A DNA stretch of 64,000 bases from assembly GCF_024606225.1 (NCBI RefSeq), contig NZ_JAGRPU010000001.1, positions 372,001 to 436,000 on the forward strand, read 5' to 3'. Positions within the stretch are counted from its first letter, which is position 1, and the number at the start of each line of letters is the position of its first letter. Positions 44,140 through 53,400 of the stretch are shown piece after piece. The DNA comes from Endozoicomonas sp. ISHI1 (GTDB lineage: Bacteria > Pseudomonadota > Gammaproteobacteria > Pseudomonadales > Endozoicomonadaceae). A program made the translations under genes and the position numbers. Under the pieces are notes generated by a model. It was not told the DNA's origin. It saw only the letters and a list, made by a program, of their open reading frames with translations, and made no database searches.

Positions 44140-45150
44140 TTGACACAGAAAATGCTTTCACTGAATAGAGTTCTGATTCCTCTGGTAGATCATATGCTGT
44201 CCACCAGCATCAGTTTGCCGCTTGAAATAATCCAGGCAGGTGTGACCTATAGCCGCCTGAAACATCATTATTCCGACGTAGAAGTCTGTTTCTGTGCTGA
44301 GCAACTCAGCCCGATCATCACTATGGGTGGAATACCTCTGACACCGGAAGTGACTTTTGCTCAAACAGGCCCCGGTGACCTGGTGATTATTCCCGGCCTC
44401 TGGCGAAACCCCCTTCCAGTAGTATGGCAGTCCAAAACACTGGTGAAATGGCTGAAGAATCAGCATCAGCAGGGAGCTACCTTCTGCGTGGCAGGAACCG
44501 GAGTCACATTTATGGCTGAAACAGGTTTATTGAATCACCAGCCAGCAGCCACTCACTGGTATTTTCTTGAACGATTGAAGCGACACTATCCAGAGGTTGA
44601 TTTTAAACCCCATCACCTGATTACCCGCTCAGGGCGTATATTTTGCGCCGGAAGTGTCAACTCGGTTGCGGACCTTATGATTCATCTGATTGAGCTGAGC
44701 ATGGGAGAGCAGGTTGCCCATAAGGTCGAGCAGCAGTTCTCCCATGAAATCCGTCGTCCTATGGATCAGATATTGTTTGCTGAAGATCACACCACCACTC
44801 ATAACGATGAAATCATCATCCAGCTTCAGGAATGGATAAGGCAGCATTATTATGAAGATATTGAAATGAACCACCTGATAGAAGCTTCTGGTTTGACACG
44901 AAGAACACTGCACCGAAGATTCAAGGAAGCCACAGGCTTCTCTCCAACCACTTATATTCAGCGAATGAGACTGACCCTGGCCTCAGATCTTCTGAAAAGG
45001 ACCGACCTTTCCATCAGGGAAGTAGCCTATCAGGCCGGATACACCGACCCTGACTATTTCAGCCGACTGTTTCAGAAGCACTTTCAGCTGACACCAAGCA
45101 ACTTTAAGCGCAGCGTCCGGGGTAAACTTTTCTATCTTGAGCGCTCTTGA
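44140..45150 (+). CDS. GlxA-type transcriptional regulator (DJ-1/PfpI plus AraC)
   Basis: The 336-residue protein has an N-terminal DJ-1/PfpI-like domain (about 10-190; PGDLVIIPGLWR, then FCVAGTGVTFMAETGLL) and a C-terminal AraC DNA-binding domain with two helix-turn-helix units (MNHLIEASGLTRRTLHRRFKE; LSIREVAYQAGYTDPDYFSRLF). In the nucleophile-elbow motif the usual Cys appears as Gly (AGTGV), so the sensor domain is probably not catalytic. It is divergent from fabY and upstream of fabV, so it may control either. Confidence 0.85.
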   Translation: MTQKMLSLNRVLIPLVDHMLSTSISLPLEIIQAGVTYSRLKHHYSDVEVCFCAEQLSPIITMGGIPLTPEVTFAQTGPGDLVIIPGLWRNPLPVVWQSKTLVKWLKNQHQQGATFCVAGTGVTFMAETGLLNHQPAATHWYFLERLKRHYPEVDFKPHHLITRSGRIFCAGSVNSVADLMIHLIELSMGEQVAHKVEQQFSHEIRRPMDQILFAEDHTTTHNDEIIIQLQEWIRQHYYEDIEMNHLIEASGLTRRTLHRRFKEATGFSPTTYIQRMRLTLASDLLKRTDLSIREVAYQAGYTDPDYFSRLFQKHFQLTPSNFKRSVRGKLFYLERS

Positions 45151-45292
45151 TACATTTCGTATCAATATACTGACTGATCTACACCGCCTGCGCCTTTTCC
45201 ACCCTGCCTGTTTTGGATAAGCTTTACTCGACTGTTATGGCGCAACGAATCTTATTCGTCCCGCCGACTCTTATCATTAACTGGAGCCAAAG

Positions 45293-46495
45293 ATGATTAT
45301 CAAGCCGAGGATTCGCGGATTTATCTGCACAACGACCCACCCCTTGGGGTGCGAGCAGAACGTCAAAGAGCAGATCGCTTATACCAAGGCTCAGGGTGAA
45401 GTGACCGGGGGTCCCAAGCGGGTTCTGGTCATTGGTGCTTCCAGTGGTTACGGCCTTGCATCTCGTATTACCGCGGCGTTTGGCTCAGGTTCAGCTACCA
45501 TCGGTGTTTTCTTCGAAAAGCCCGCAACCGACAAAAAGCCTGGCACGGCAGGCTGGCACAATTCCGCCGCTTTCGAAAAGTTGGCTCATGGGGAAGGATT
45601 GTATGCGAAAAGCCTGAATGGTGATGCATTCAGCCACGAAGCCAAAACCAAAACCATCGAACTTATCAAAAAAGACCTGGGCCAGATTGACATGGTTGTT
45701 TATTCTCTGGCTTCTCCCGTTCGTAAACTGCCAGACAGCGGTGAAGTCATCCGTTCTGTGCTCAAACCTATGGGTCAGCCCTACAGAGCGACAGCCGTCG
45801 ACACCAACAAGGATCAGCTGTTTGAAGCCCTGGTTGAGCCGGCAACTGAAGAAGAAGTGGCAGCAACGGTGACAGTGATGGGCGGTGAGGACTGGGAACT
45901 CTGGATGAAAGCCCTGTCAGAAGCCGGTGTCCTGGCAGAAGATTGTAAAACGGTGGCCTATAGCTATATTGGTACCGAACTTACTTGGCCAATATATTGG
46001 GAAGGTGCATTGGGTGAGGCCAAAAAGGATCTGGATCGTGCTGCCCACGCCATCGACAAGCAGATGAAGAGCCTGAGCGGTTCTGCCAACATCGCAGTAC
46101 TGAAAAGCGTCGTTACTCAGGCCAGTTCTGCGATTCCTGTAATGCCCCTCTATATCGCCATGGTCTTCAAGAAGATGCGCGAAGAAGGTGTTCATGAAGG
46201 TTGTATCGAACAGATCAACCGAATGTTCCGTGACCGCCTTTACAGAAAAGACGGCGAAGCTCCGATGGTGGACGACAGCAATCGCCTGCGTCTGGACGAC
46301 TGGGAACTGAGAGACGACATTCAGTCACATTGTCAGGCACTCTGGCCAACGCTCACCAATGAAAACCTGTCAGAACTGACCGATTACGTTGAATACAAGG
46401 AAGAGTTCCTGAAACTCTTTGGCTTTGGCGTTGAAGGCGTTAATTACGAAGAGGATCTCAATCCACTGGTACCTTTTGACGTCATTGATATCTGA
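45293..46495 (+). CDS. fabV: enoyl-ACP reductase FabV
   Basis: FabV is the NADH-dependent enoyl reductase that finishes each round of fatty-acid elongation and is naturally resistant to triclosan. The 400-residue protein starts [19 protein letters not shown], has the NAD site [17 protein letters not shown], the active Tyr-x8-Lys in [21 protein letters not shown], and [15 protein letters not shown] near the C terminus. Pairing with FabY matches Pseudomonas. Confidence 0.96.
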   Translation: MIIKPRIRGFICTTTHPLGCEQNVKEQIAYTKAQGEVTGGPKRVLVIGASSGYGLASRITAAFGSGSATIGVFFEKPATDKKPGTAGWHNSAAFEKLAHGEGLYAKSLNGDAFSHEAKTKTIELIKKDLGQIDMVVYSLASPVRKLPDSGEVIRSVLKPMGQPYRATAVDTNKDQLFEALVEPATEEEVAATVTVMGGEDWELWMKALSEAGVLAEDCKTVAYSYIGTELTWPIYWEGALGEAKKDLDRAAHAIDKQMKSLSGSANIAVLKSVVTQASSAIPVMPLYIAMVFKKMREEGVHEGCIEQINRMFRDRLYRKDGEAPMVDDSNRLRLDDWELRDDIQSHCQALWPTLTNENLSELTDYVEYKEEFLKLFGFGVEGVNYEEDLNPLVPFDVIDI

Positions 46496-46508
46496 TCAAC
46501 CGACCCGG

Positions 46509-46532
46509 GAGGGTTTGAAAGCCCTCTCGTTT
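46509..46532 (+). terminator. possible terminator of fabV
   Basis: GAGGG and CCCTC pair around TTTGAAAG, with TCGTTT following, 14 bp past the fabV stop. The T run is short. Confidence 0.5.
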
Positions 46533-46564
46533 CACAATGCATTGAAATATACTACAACGACCTC

Positions 46565-47335
46565 TTATTCATAATAAGAATCTTCCCGACTATACCAGGA
46601 TTGAGGACGCCCAACGGGCTGACTAAAATCCGGAAATGGCAGTGACTTACCATTGGGGCCCTTGGTCATTTTATAATCCTGCCAGCGATCCTCAATGTAC
46701 AACTCATCTCCGGCACGTATGAATTTCAGTTGCGCGTAGACTGCAACGGGTAGAGGTTTTGCCCCCGCTGTATAAGCAACACCCGGGGTGAAACCTGTCA
46801 GCTCGAAGCCATGTTTCAGCCAGTCCACACTGCCTTTGAGAGCGTGAGATTCCACAACAGCAGGATCACTGTGGGACAGAACACTGCTTTCAAAATACCA
46901 TTGATGATAGGCATTCATTCTCAATACATAGCGAATCGCCAGATAACGATGCTCACGAAACTTTTTTTTGCGTTGATCATGCTTATAAATTTCGTAGACC
47001 GTACAACGAATAGCTTCAATCGTATCAAAGGCAATGGCATCGCCTATTCGATAAGGATTACCAATCAGCACATCACCCTTTGCGATAGTCAGTGTTTCCG
47101 GCTCATTTTCAACGGGTTTATTTTTATACTCCTTATCAATAATGATACGAAACTGTCTGGCCTGCAGGGGCTCATAACGCCCGAGCACCGACTGCAGGTG
47201 TTGGAAGCCTGCATCGAGATTTTCAAGAGACGGAGCAGATTCGACTGCACAAAGAGGCATAACGAGAATCGAGACCAATGCTAAGGCGCCCGTCATCACC
47301 CCTTTTATCACCGCACATCTTATCGCACTATTCAT
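46565..47335 (-). CDS. hypothetical exported protein
   Basis: From the ATG at 47335 the 256-residue protein has a plausible signal peptide (CAVIKGVMTGALALVSILVMPLCAVESAP, cleaved near VES-AP). An ATG at 47383 is also in frame. The mature part is basic and aromatic (RYEPLQARQFRIIIDKEYKNK, HRYLAIRYVLRMNAYHQWYFE) and ends WYSREDSYYE. No domain recognised. It is convergent with fabV. Confidence 0.55.
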   Translation of the reverse strand: MNSAIRCAVIKGVMTGALALVSILVMPLCAVESAPSLENLDAGFQHLQSVLGRYEPLQARQFRIIIDKEYKNKPVENEPETLTIAKGDVLIGNPYRIGDAIAFDTIEAIRCTVYEIYKHDQRKKKFREHRYLAIRYVLRMNAYHQWYFESSVLSHSDPAVVESHALKGSVDWLKHGFELTGFTPGVAYTAGAKPLPVAVYAQLKFIRAGDELYIEDRWQDYKMTKGPNGKSLPFPDFSQPVGRPQSWYSREDSYYE

Positions 47336-47464
47336 CGCACTACTTGACTTAAGGCTCTGATTGTAAGCTAGTCCATACACCAAAACTGTCCAGCCTGAAC
47401 TTGATCAAAAGGTTCAATAAAGGGCAAGATAAAAATCTGGCGGATAATAAAGTTCTTTCAGGAA

Positions 47465-48085
47465 ATGATTAACTTTGAACAAACCATTCTGATTCTTACC
47501 TTCTGTGCAGGCGGTCTGATAACAGCGACAATTGTCTTTTGGAGTCTGCGTTTGGGCATCACTCCAACACCCACTTCTGCCAGGGTAAGATCAAAACTAC
47601 TGGAAACCTTGCCAGAAATAGTCGATGGCAACATTTATGAATTGGGCTCTGGTTTTGGTTCTCTTATTACGGTATTAGCAAAAACCTATCCAGACCAGAT
47701 CATTTATGGAATTGAACGCTCCCCTCTTCCCTGCTGGATCAGCCGATTAAGTTGCCGCCATCTGAGAAATGTAGTCATCGTTCAACAGGATATTTTCCAA
47801 CATGAATGGGAAGGTGCCGGATTGATCGTCTGCTATCTCTATCCCGGCGCCATGGAGAAGTTATCAAAAATCTTTAATCAGAAGCTTAAGACAGGTTGTT
47901 ACATCGTCAGCCATACATTCAGGCTGCCGGGCTGGGAACCCGAAAGCGAGAACAAGGCTAACGATTTATACCGCAGCCCTGTTTATCGGTATCGGGTTAA
48001 TCACTCTGAAAACAAACAGGAATCAGGTCGCACTGACTCGAATTTAACCAACGATAGACAACCAGCTGTTCAGGCGCACAACTGA
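47465..48085 (+). CDS. putative membrane-anchored SAM-dependent methyltransferase
   Basis: The 206-residue protein starts with a hydrophobic helix (about 5-30, TILILTFCAGGLITATIVFWSL) and then shows a class I methyltransferase fold: motif I IYELGSGFGSLI (residues about 58-70), IYGIERSPLPCWI for the acidic beta-2 residue, and VQQDIF and VCYLYPGAM for the later motifs. The substrate is unknown. Its 3' end overlaps feoC on the other strand by 89 bp. Confidence 0.6.
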   Translation: MINFEQTILILTFCAGGLITATIVFWSLRLGITPTPTSARVRSKLLETLPEIVDGNIYELGSGFGSLITVLAKTYPDQIIYGIERSPLPCWISRLSCRHLRNVVIVQQDIFQHEWEGAGLIVCYLYPGAMEKLSKIFNQKLKTGCYIVSHTFRLPGWEPESENKANDLYRSPVYRYRVNHSENKQESGRTDSNLTNDRQPAVQAHN

Positions 48086-48251
48086 CACACCCCTGTTTGC
48101 AACCAGATGATTCCTCCACCAGCTTTCCTTTTCTGAGCCAGTGGGCCAGCATACCCTTCATGGCTTCAGGGTCTACTTCAAAATGCTGACTGAGTTCAGC
48201 CAAAGTGCAGACACCCTTTTCTGACAGATAGTCTCTAATGGATAGCAGCAT
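47997..48251 (-). CDS. feoC: ferrous iron transport protein C
   Basis: FeoC is a small winged-helix protein that binds FeoB and protects it from proteolysis in some bacteria. The 84 residues have the fold SIRDYLSEKGVCTLAELSQHF, EAMKGMLAHWLRKGKLVEE and the Cys cluster CKQGCVSC, a candidate Fe-S site. The start is the ATG at 48251, which overlaps the feoB stop (TAATG). An upstream GTG at 48260 is in frame but not needed. It ends the feoABC operon. Confidence 0.88.
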   Translation of the reverse strand: MLLSIRDYLSEKGVCTLAELSQHFEVDPEAMKGMLAHWLRKGKLVEESSGCKQGCVSCAPEQLVVYRWLNSSQCDLIPVCFQSD

Positions 48252-50602
48252 TAGTGGCACCCTGTGGTGTTTGCGGGTGTCTTAGCCACATCTTCCGGAG
48301 AGATCACCATTCTCTGCCCTACCCTCCTGAGAATCAGAAACATTAGTACCATTGCCAGGATAATGAGGGATAGCCAACTCAGTGCTGTTACTGGCTGAGC
48401 ACTGATTCGCGACAGCTGGTAGTAAAGAGTAGCTACTGAATATCCCATGAAGAAAGTCCAGCCAGCCACAAAGAGCGTCCAACGAAGACCTGATTCCCGG
48501 TAAATAGCACCCAAGGCTGCAACACAGGGTGTGTAGAGCAAGATCATCAAGAGATAAGCCGTAACAGCCGCATCACTGGTGAACAGTCTTTGCATAACAC
48601 CAAAGGTGGTGACCTCCACTTCCTGATCCTGCGCTACTGATTCCAGATTACTCAAATCACCCACACTCAGGCCAAGGGGATCTAACAGAGAAGATGCAAC
48701 CTCTGACAGGTTAGCAGGAATAGTTGCCAAAGCCTCATCAAAGCCGGACATAACATCAAAGTCATGAGCTTCGGCTTCTGTGCCATTATCTTGCTCGGCA
48801 ATGGAGGTGTACATGGAGTTGAGCGTGCCAACAACCGCCTCTTTTGCCAGAATGCCAGTGAACAGACCTACAGCCGCTGGCCAGTTATCTTCTGACATAC
48901 CCATGGGAGAAAACGCAGGTGTGATGGTTTGACCTATTTTACTGAGCACGGATGACCGGGTGTCTTCATGACCAAAACTGCCATCTGTTCCCAGTGAGTT
49001 CAGGGTATTCAGTATCATCACCACTATCACAATGGCTTTGCCTGCCCTGAACAAGAATGCTTTCAGTCGGCTCCAGGTTCTGAGCAATACATGCTTAACT
49101 GAAGGCCTGTGATAGCTGGGTAACTCCATAACAAAGGGTGTCACTTCTCCATTGAAGAGACATTTCTTCAACATCAAACCCGTCATGACCGCAGCCATAA
49201 TACCCGTCAGATAGAGTATGAATACCACATTCTGGCCAGAACCTGGAAAGAAAGCCGCAGCAAACAACGCATAAACGGGAAGACGTGCACCACAGGACAT
49301 GAAAGGCGCCATGGCAATAGTCAACATCCGATCCTGCTGATTTTCCAGCGTCCGGGTCGCCATAATGGCCGGTACGTTACAGCCAAAGCCGACCAGCATG
49401 GGCACAAAAGCCTTTCCGGGGAGACCCAGAAAACGCATTGCCCTATCCATGACAAAAGCGGCCCTGGCCATGTAGCCTGAATCCTCGATTACCGAAAGGA
49501 ACAGGAACAGAAAAGCAATCACCGGAATGAAGGTTGAGACAGTCTGAATACCGCTACCAAGACCTTTGGCCAACAGTGCAGTGAGCCAGTCCGGCGCGCC
49601 GATATTTTCAAGCAGATGGCTCACACCATCGACAAAGATAGTGCCTGAAAGAATGTCAAAAAAGTCTATAAAAGTACTACCTATGTTCACTGAGAACATA
49701 AACATCAGATACATAACCCCGAAAAAGATCGGCAAACCCAACAATCGATTTAGAACAATGCGGTCGATGCGCTCAGTGAGACCACGACTCACAGTATCCG
49801 AAGTTTTGACAGTATCCTGCATGATGAGGCTGATGGTTTCGTAGCGACCGTTTGCCACTATGATATCCATCTCTGCATCATAGGTAGCTTCAAGTTGCAA
49901 TCGCGCTTCTGCCGCCCTGTCCATCAAGTCCTGAGAAACCTGATCGACAAAACCAGCCTCGCCTTCCAGTAATTTAAGTGATACCCAGCGAGCGATTGAG
50001 GAGTCTTCAATCTCGTTGGCAACAGACTCCCGCAGGTAAGAAACAGCCTTTTCCAGAGATTTTCCCAGAGATTGCGGTTTAGCCGGTTCAATTCCGTAGA
50101 TAAAGCATTGATGAATCAGCTCTTTGAGACCGACAGTTCCTTTATCTCTGGAGGCCACCATGGTGTGAACAGGACTACCTAGCTGTTGGGACAGTTTTTC
50201 AGCATTGATCTTAAGGCCTTTATCTTTGGCAACATCGATCATATTGAGAACGACAATGACTGGCAGACCCATGTCCAACAACTGCGTAGTCAGATAAAGG
50301 TTACGTTCAATGTTTGAAGCATCGACAACGTTAACAATCAACCGGGCTTCACGGGCAAGGATAAAGTCGCGGGCAATGCGTTCATCCATCGACACCTGAT
50401 CGTCGACCACATCCAGACAATAGGTACCCGGCAGATCAACTACCTCAACGGACTGATTGTTATGCTGATAACGGCCACTGCGTTTTTCTACGGTAACACC
50501 AGGCCAGTTACCCACATGCTGACTCGCACCCGTCAAAACGTTAAAAATAGTGGTTTTGCCGCAATTGGGGTTGCCAACAATCGCAAATACATGCTCCTTC
50601 AT
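48251..50602 (-). CDS. feoB: ferrous iron transporter B
   Basis: FeoB is the inner-membrane GTPase permease for Fe2+. The 783-residue protein has an N-terminal G domain (GNPNCGKTTIFN; DLPGTYCLD; VLNMIDVAKD), the GDI-like helical segment (to about 270), two Gate domains and many transmembrane helices, including the Cys-bearing MLVGFGCNVPAI and FMSCGARLPVYALF. It overlaps feoA by 4 bp (ATGA) and feoC by one base. Confidence 0.97.
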   Translation of the reverse strand: MKEHVFAIVGNPNCGKTTIFNVLTGASQHVGNWPGVTVEKRSGRYQHNNQSVEVVDLPGTYCLDVVDDQVSMDERIARDFILAREARLIVNVVDASNIERNLYLTTQLLDMGLPVIVVLNMIDVAKDKGLKINAEKLSQQLGSPVHTMVASRDKGTVGLKELIHQCFIYGIEPAKPQSLGKSLEKAVSYLRESVANEIEDSSIARWVSLKLLEGEAGFVDQVSQDLMDRAAEARLQLEATYDAEMDIIVANGRYETISLIMQDTVKTSDTVSRGLTERIDRIVLNRLLGLPIFFGVMYLMFMFSVNIGSTFIDFFDILSGTIFVDGVSHLLENIGAPDWLTALLAKGLGSGIQTVSTFIPVIAFLFLFLSVIEDSGYMARAAFVMDRAMRFLGLPGKAFVPMLVGFGCNVPAIMATRTLENQQDRMLTIAMAPFMSCGARLPVYALFAAAFFPGSGQNVVFILYLTGIMAAVMTGLMLKKCLFNGEVTPFVMELPSYHRPSVKHVLLRTWSRLKAFLFRAGKAIVIVVMILNTLNSLGTDGSFGHEDTRSSVLSKIGQTITPAFSPMGMSEDNWPAAVGLFTGILAKEAVVGTLNSMYTSIAEQDNGTEAEAHDFDVMSGFDEALATIPANLSEVASSLLDPLGLSVGDLSNLESVAQDQEVEVTTFGVMQRLFTSDAAVTAYLLMILLYTPCVAALGAIYRESGLRWTLFVAGWTFFMGYSVATLYYQLSRISAQPVTALSWLSLIILAMVLMFLILRRVGQRMVISPEDVAKTPANTTGCH

Positions 50603-50832
50603 AGACGGACCACTTCAACGGCTACCGCTTCGTGTCGACGCAGACTGAGTTGAAATCCGCGAACCTGAAGCTGAACAGGATCACCGAGAGGCGCTACTCT
50701 GCATACTCTAAAACAGGTCCCGGGCGTGAGCCCCATGGCCAGAAGCTTACGACGATAGGCTGAGCCTGATTTTCTGAAAGCAGAGACCCGGGCCTTATCT
50801 CCTGTCTGAAGATCCCCCAAAGTGACCGTCAT
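50599..50832 (-). CDS. feoA: ferrous iron transport protein A
   Basis: The 77-residue SH3-like protein is the cytoplasmic partner of FeoB. It starts MTVTLGDLQTGDKARVSAFR and ends with LSLRRHEAVAVEVVRL, in between GSAYRRKLLAMGLTPGTCFRV. It is first in feoABC and lies about 145 bp after a Fur-like box. Confidence 0.95.
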   Translation of the reverse strand: MTVTLGDLQTGDKARVSAFRKSGSAYRRKLLAMGLTPGTCFRVCRVAPLGDPVQLQVRGFQLSLRRHEAVAVEVVRL

Positions 50833-51201
50833 CCCAATCTCCCAACCCTTTTACCGAAACTGATAGTGCCCGATAAAGAGTGCTTTGATACATCTGGTGA
50901 TGTGGTGAAAAGAGCAACCTGAGGCAGTTTATGACGCGGCGACAACAGATTGAAAACAAGCAGAATACTAGGCCTAAATGAGAATTATTTCAATTCACGA
51001 TCGAGATAATTAATAGGATAATTACCGAAATATTGAACTGAAATATTTGCTGAAAGTCTAAAAACACATTGGTCGGTCACAGTGTGTCATCCTTCTCTTC
51101 CTGCCTCCCACACTGCATCCTGAAATTTGGAAGGCTCTAATAAGAAGGCTCTGATATCTTGTCTAGACAAGGATATACCGCAAAACAAACAATCAGGGAT
51201 A
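50833..51201. other. intergenic region feoA-lapB
   Basis: Holds the feoA promoter region and the Fur-like box. A palindrome (ATATC-TTGTCTAGACAAG-GATAT) at 51152-51176 lies just past the lapB end and lacks a T run. A minus-strand frame at 51087-51293 is out of frame with lapB and is not a gene. Confidence 0.4.
50976..50994 (-). promoter_or_regulatory. Fur-like box upstream of feoA
   Basis: AAATGAGAATTATTTCAAT carries TGAGAAT-N-ATTTCA, close to the Fur 7-1-7 palindrome TGATAAT-N-ATTATCA, with two or three mismatches. It sits about 145 bp before feoA in an AT-rich stretch. Fur control of feo is normal, so it is likely, but the match is by eye. Confidence 0.5.
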
Positions 51202-52377
51202 TTACTCTCCTTCCACACCCTGAACAGGTGCCAGTGTTCCCCACTCATGGCAACCCGGACAGTGCCAATGCATTTCTTTACCGGAAAAGCCACAACTTAA
51301 GCACTGGTAGACCGGCTTTGAAACCAACATCTGGTCTGTCACCTCTTTTAACAGTTTGATGCTGGTCAGCGAGGGTTCAGTGGGATGATTCAACTGGATA
51401 TTGATCAGGGCATTCAAGCCTCTCAAAGTGGGTTGCCGTCGAAGCTGACTGGTCAAAAATTCCATAGCGAAGACGTCACCGCGACTGTTCATGAACTGAG
51501 CCGTCATGGCCAAGATAACAGCCGTGCCCGGTTTCTCATTGAGGCAACGTGCCAGATAGCTGCCCAGAACACGCTGTTGATGACTGCGATGGCAAACGGT
51601 TTCCAGCATATCAAGAGTCAGCGGAACGTAGCGGTTATCCTGAGTAGATACCTTCTGAAGAACCTTGGTAGCCTCTCTGTCACGACCTTCCTCCATTTCT
51701 ATCCGACCCAGTATCAAACTGGCTCTGACGCAGTTTTTATCCCTGTAAAATGCGGTTCTGATGAATTTACGGGCTCCTGATCGATCATTATGACGCAGTT
51801 TTTCCTCAGCTATCTCACAGTACAAGTGAGCCAGTCTCGAAGCATAGTGCTCACCCGACAATTTATGAAGAGATTCTGCAACCTCAACAGCCTGATGCCA
51901 CTCTCTCTCTCTTTCATAGATTTTCAGAAGCTGCTGAAGCGCATCCAACCGGTATTCATGATTTTGTCTTGAAAGGTCAACCAGCATGGCTTCTGCACGG
52001 TCAAATAGCCCTGCTGTCATGTAATCCTTTGCCAGCTCCAGTCGAACACGGATGGATTGGAGGGGGGTCAGACTGGGTCGGGCCAAGAGATCCTGATGCA
52101 CCCGGATCGACTTGTCCACCTCCCCCTTTCGGCAAAACAGACTACCCAGGGCAAGATAGGTATCCACGGTGTCATTATTGACGTCCAGTACTTTAATGAA
52201 GGTCTCAATAGCCTCATCCGTTTGTTCATTTAACAGATAGTTTAACCCTGCAAAGTACTCTTTGGAGAGGTGATGACCGGGAAAGTGTTCCTTTTTCTTC
52301 TTTTTTTCAGCACGTCCGAGAAGATATCCTGCCAGCATAGCCACCATAATCAGTGCCAGCAGTGCAACATCGGGCAT
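51202..52377 (-). CDS. lapB: lipopolysaccharide assembly protein B
   Basis: LapB (YciM) controls lipopolysaccharide synthesis by presenting LpxC to the protease FtsH. The 391-residue protein has a short N-terminal transmembrane helix (LLALIMVAMLAGYLLG), TPR repeats from about residue 40 to 330 (FAGLNYLLNEQTDEAIETFI; ALGSLFCRKGEVDKSIRVHQD) and a C-terminal rubredoxin-type metal site (YQCLSCGF, HWHCPGCHEWGT). It overlaps lapA by one base. Confidence 0.94.
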   Translation of the reverse strand: MPDVALLALIMVAMLAGYLLGRAEKKKKKEHFPGHHLSKEYFAGLNYLLNEQTDEAIETFIKVLDVNNDTVDTYLALGSLFCRKGEVDKSIRVHQDLLARPSLTPLQSIRVRLELAKDYMTAGLFDRAEAMLVDLSRQNHEYRLDALQQLLKIYEREREWHQAVEVAESLHKLSGEHYASRLAHLYCEIAEEKLRHNDRSGARKFIRTAFYRDKNCVRASLILGRIEMEEGRDREATKVLQKVSTQDNRYVPLTLDMLETVCHRSHQQRVLGSYLARCLNEKPGTAVILAMTAQFMNSRGDVFAMEFLTSQLRRQPTLRGLNALINIQLNHPTEPSLTSIKLLKEVTDQMLVSKPVYQCLSCGFSGKEMHWHCPGCHEWGTLAPVQGVEGE

Positions 52378-52697
52378 CAGGTTAATCCTTTCAACGCATT
52401 CGCTCTGAGTTTTTGTATTTCGGCATCACGTCGGCCCAGCTTGCGCTTGAAACTGGCATTGTCTAATCTCAGCCTGGTCATAGCCACCATCGAGACCAGC
52501 AGTCCGAAGAGACCACCCATTATAAAAGAGACTACAACGATAGAAGACGCCTTCACTTCTGGCAACAGAACACCGGCCAGGTCGAATCGTATCAACTGAG
52601 GGTTAGCGACAATAAAATTGACGAGAATAACAAGCAGGAGCAGACTGCCCAACAATATTACCAGCCGCTTCAGCCAGATACCCAAACGAGAGACCAT
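52377..52697 (-). CDS. lapA: lipopolysaccharide assembly protein A
   Basis: The 106-residue LapA/YciS has two transmembrane helices (about 9-28, LKRLVILLGSLLLLVILVNF; and 46-68, IVVVSFIMGGLFGLLVSMV) and a C-terminal coiled-coil segment (LDNASFKRKLGRRDAEIQKL). It works with LapB at the membrane. Order rpsA-ihfB-lapA-lapB is the conserved one. Confidence 0.9.
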   Translation of the reverse strand: MVSRLGIWLKRLVILLGSLLLLVILVNFIVANPQLIRFDLAGVLLPEVKASSIVVVSFIMGGLFGLLVSMVAMTRLRLDNASFKRKLGRRDAEIQKLRANALKGLT

Positions 52698-52798
52698 ATT
52701 CGATCAAACTCCAGCGATCACTATTCACGATGAGATTTTAAGCCATAGTTGAGCAGGTCTAAACAAAAATGGAAAAATTAAGATATAAATTTTGTAGA

Positions 52799-53089
52799 CT
52801 ACTCCTGCAGACTACTATTTACACGATCTCGCATATCTTTACCCGGTTTGAAATGAGGAACGTATTTTCCATTTAAAACGACAGACTCACCGGTCTTGGG
52901 ATTTCGACCCACTCTCGGCGCTCTGTAATGCAGGGAAAAGCTGCCAAATCCCCTGATTTCTACCCTTAACCCACTGGCAAGAGACTGAGACATCTGCTCA
53001 AGAATAGATTTGATGGCCAGCTCTACGTCCTTAACCGACAACTGATCTTGTTGCTCGGTCAGTCGTTCTATCAATTCTGATCGGGTCAT
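52799..53089 (-). CDS. ihfB: integration host factor subunit beta
   Basis: IHF-beta bends DNA at specific sites as a heterodimer with IHF-alpha. The 96-residue protein starts [20 protein letters not shown] and has the HU/IHF signature [22 protein letters not shown] with the Pro-bearing arm. It follows rpsA on the same strand, as in many gammaproteobacteria. Confidence 0.97.
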   Translation of the reverse strand: MTRSELIERLTEQQDQLSVKDVELAIKSILEQMSQSLASGLRVEIRGFGSFSLHYRAPRVGRNPKTGESVVLNGKYVPHFKPGKDMRDRVNSSLQE

Positions 53090-53325
53090 TGTCGTTCATC
53101 CTTTCCCTGTACCCTTGGGTGACACTGAAGCCTCAGCATCATTACGGACACTGCACCCAGATCAGGTGATCAGCAAGACATTAAATATGTCATACTCGAG
53201 AACGGCTACGCATCTCGTAAGCCGGACACCCGACTATTCAGGCATTCCCAGACCTGATTGGGATTACAGACAATTCCTACCCTAGCCAACCCCATTCAAT
53301 AAATCAAGCAACCTATTGATAACCA
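53090..53325. other. upstream region of ihfB
   Basis: No gene in these 235 bases. They should contain the ihfB promoter. I see none clear enough to call. Confidence 0.3.
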
Positions 53326-53354
53326 TAAAAAAACCGCAGCCGGAGCCGCGGTTT
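53326..53354 (-). terminator. rho-independent terminator of rpsA
   Basis: On the minus strand AAACCGC-GGCTCCGGCT-GCGGTTT is followed by TTTTATGG (seven T in all), 46 bp past the rpsA stop. Confidence 0.8.
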
Positions 53355-53400
53355 ACTTATGGAAAAAGATAGCCTCATCAGAAGCATTCTTCAACAAGTA

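Noticed and set aside
51087..51293. 68-codon minus-strand frame at the end of lapB
   Set aside because: It overlaps the lapB zinc-site codons in another frame and has no start signal.
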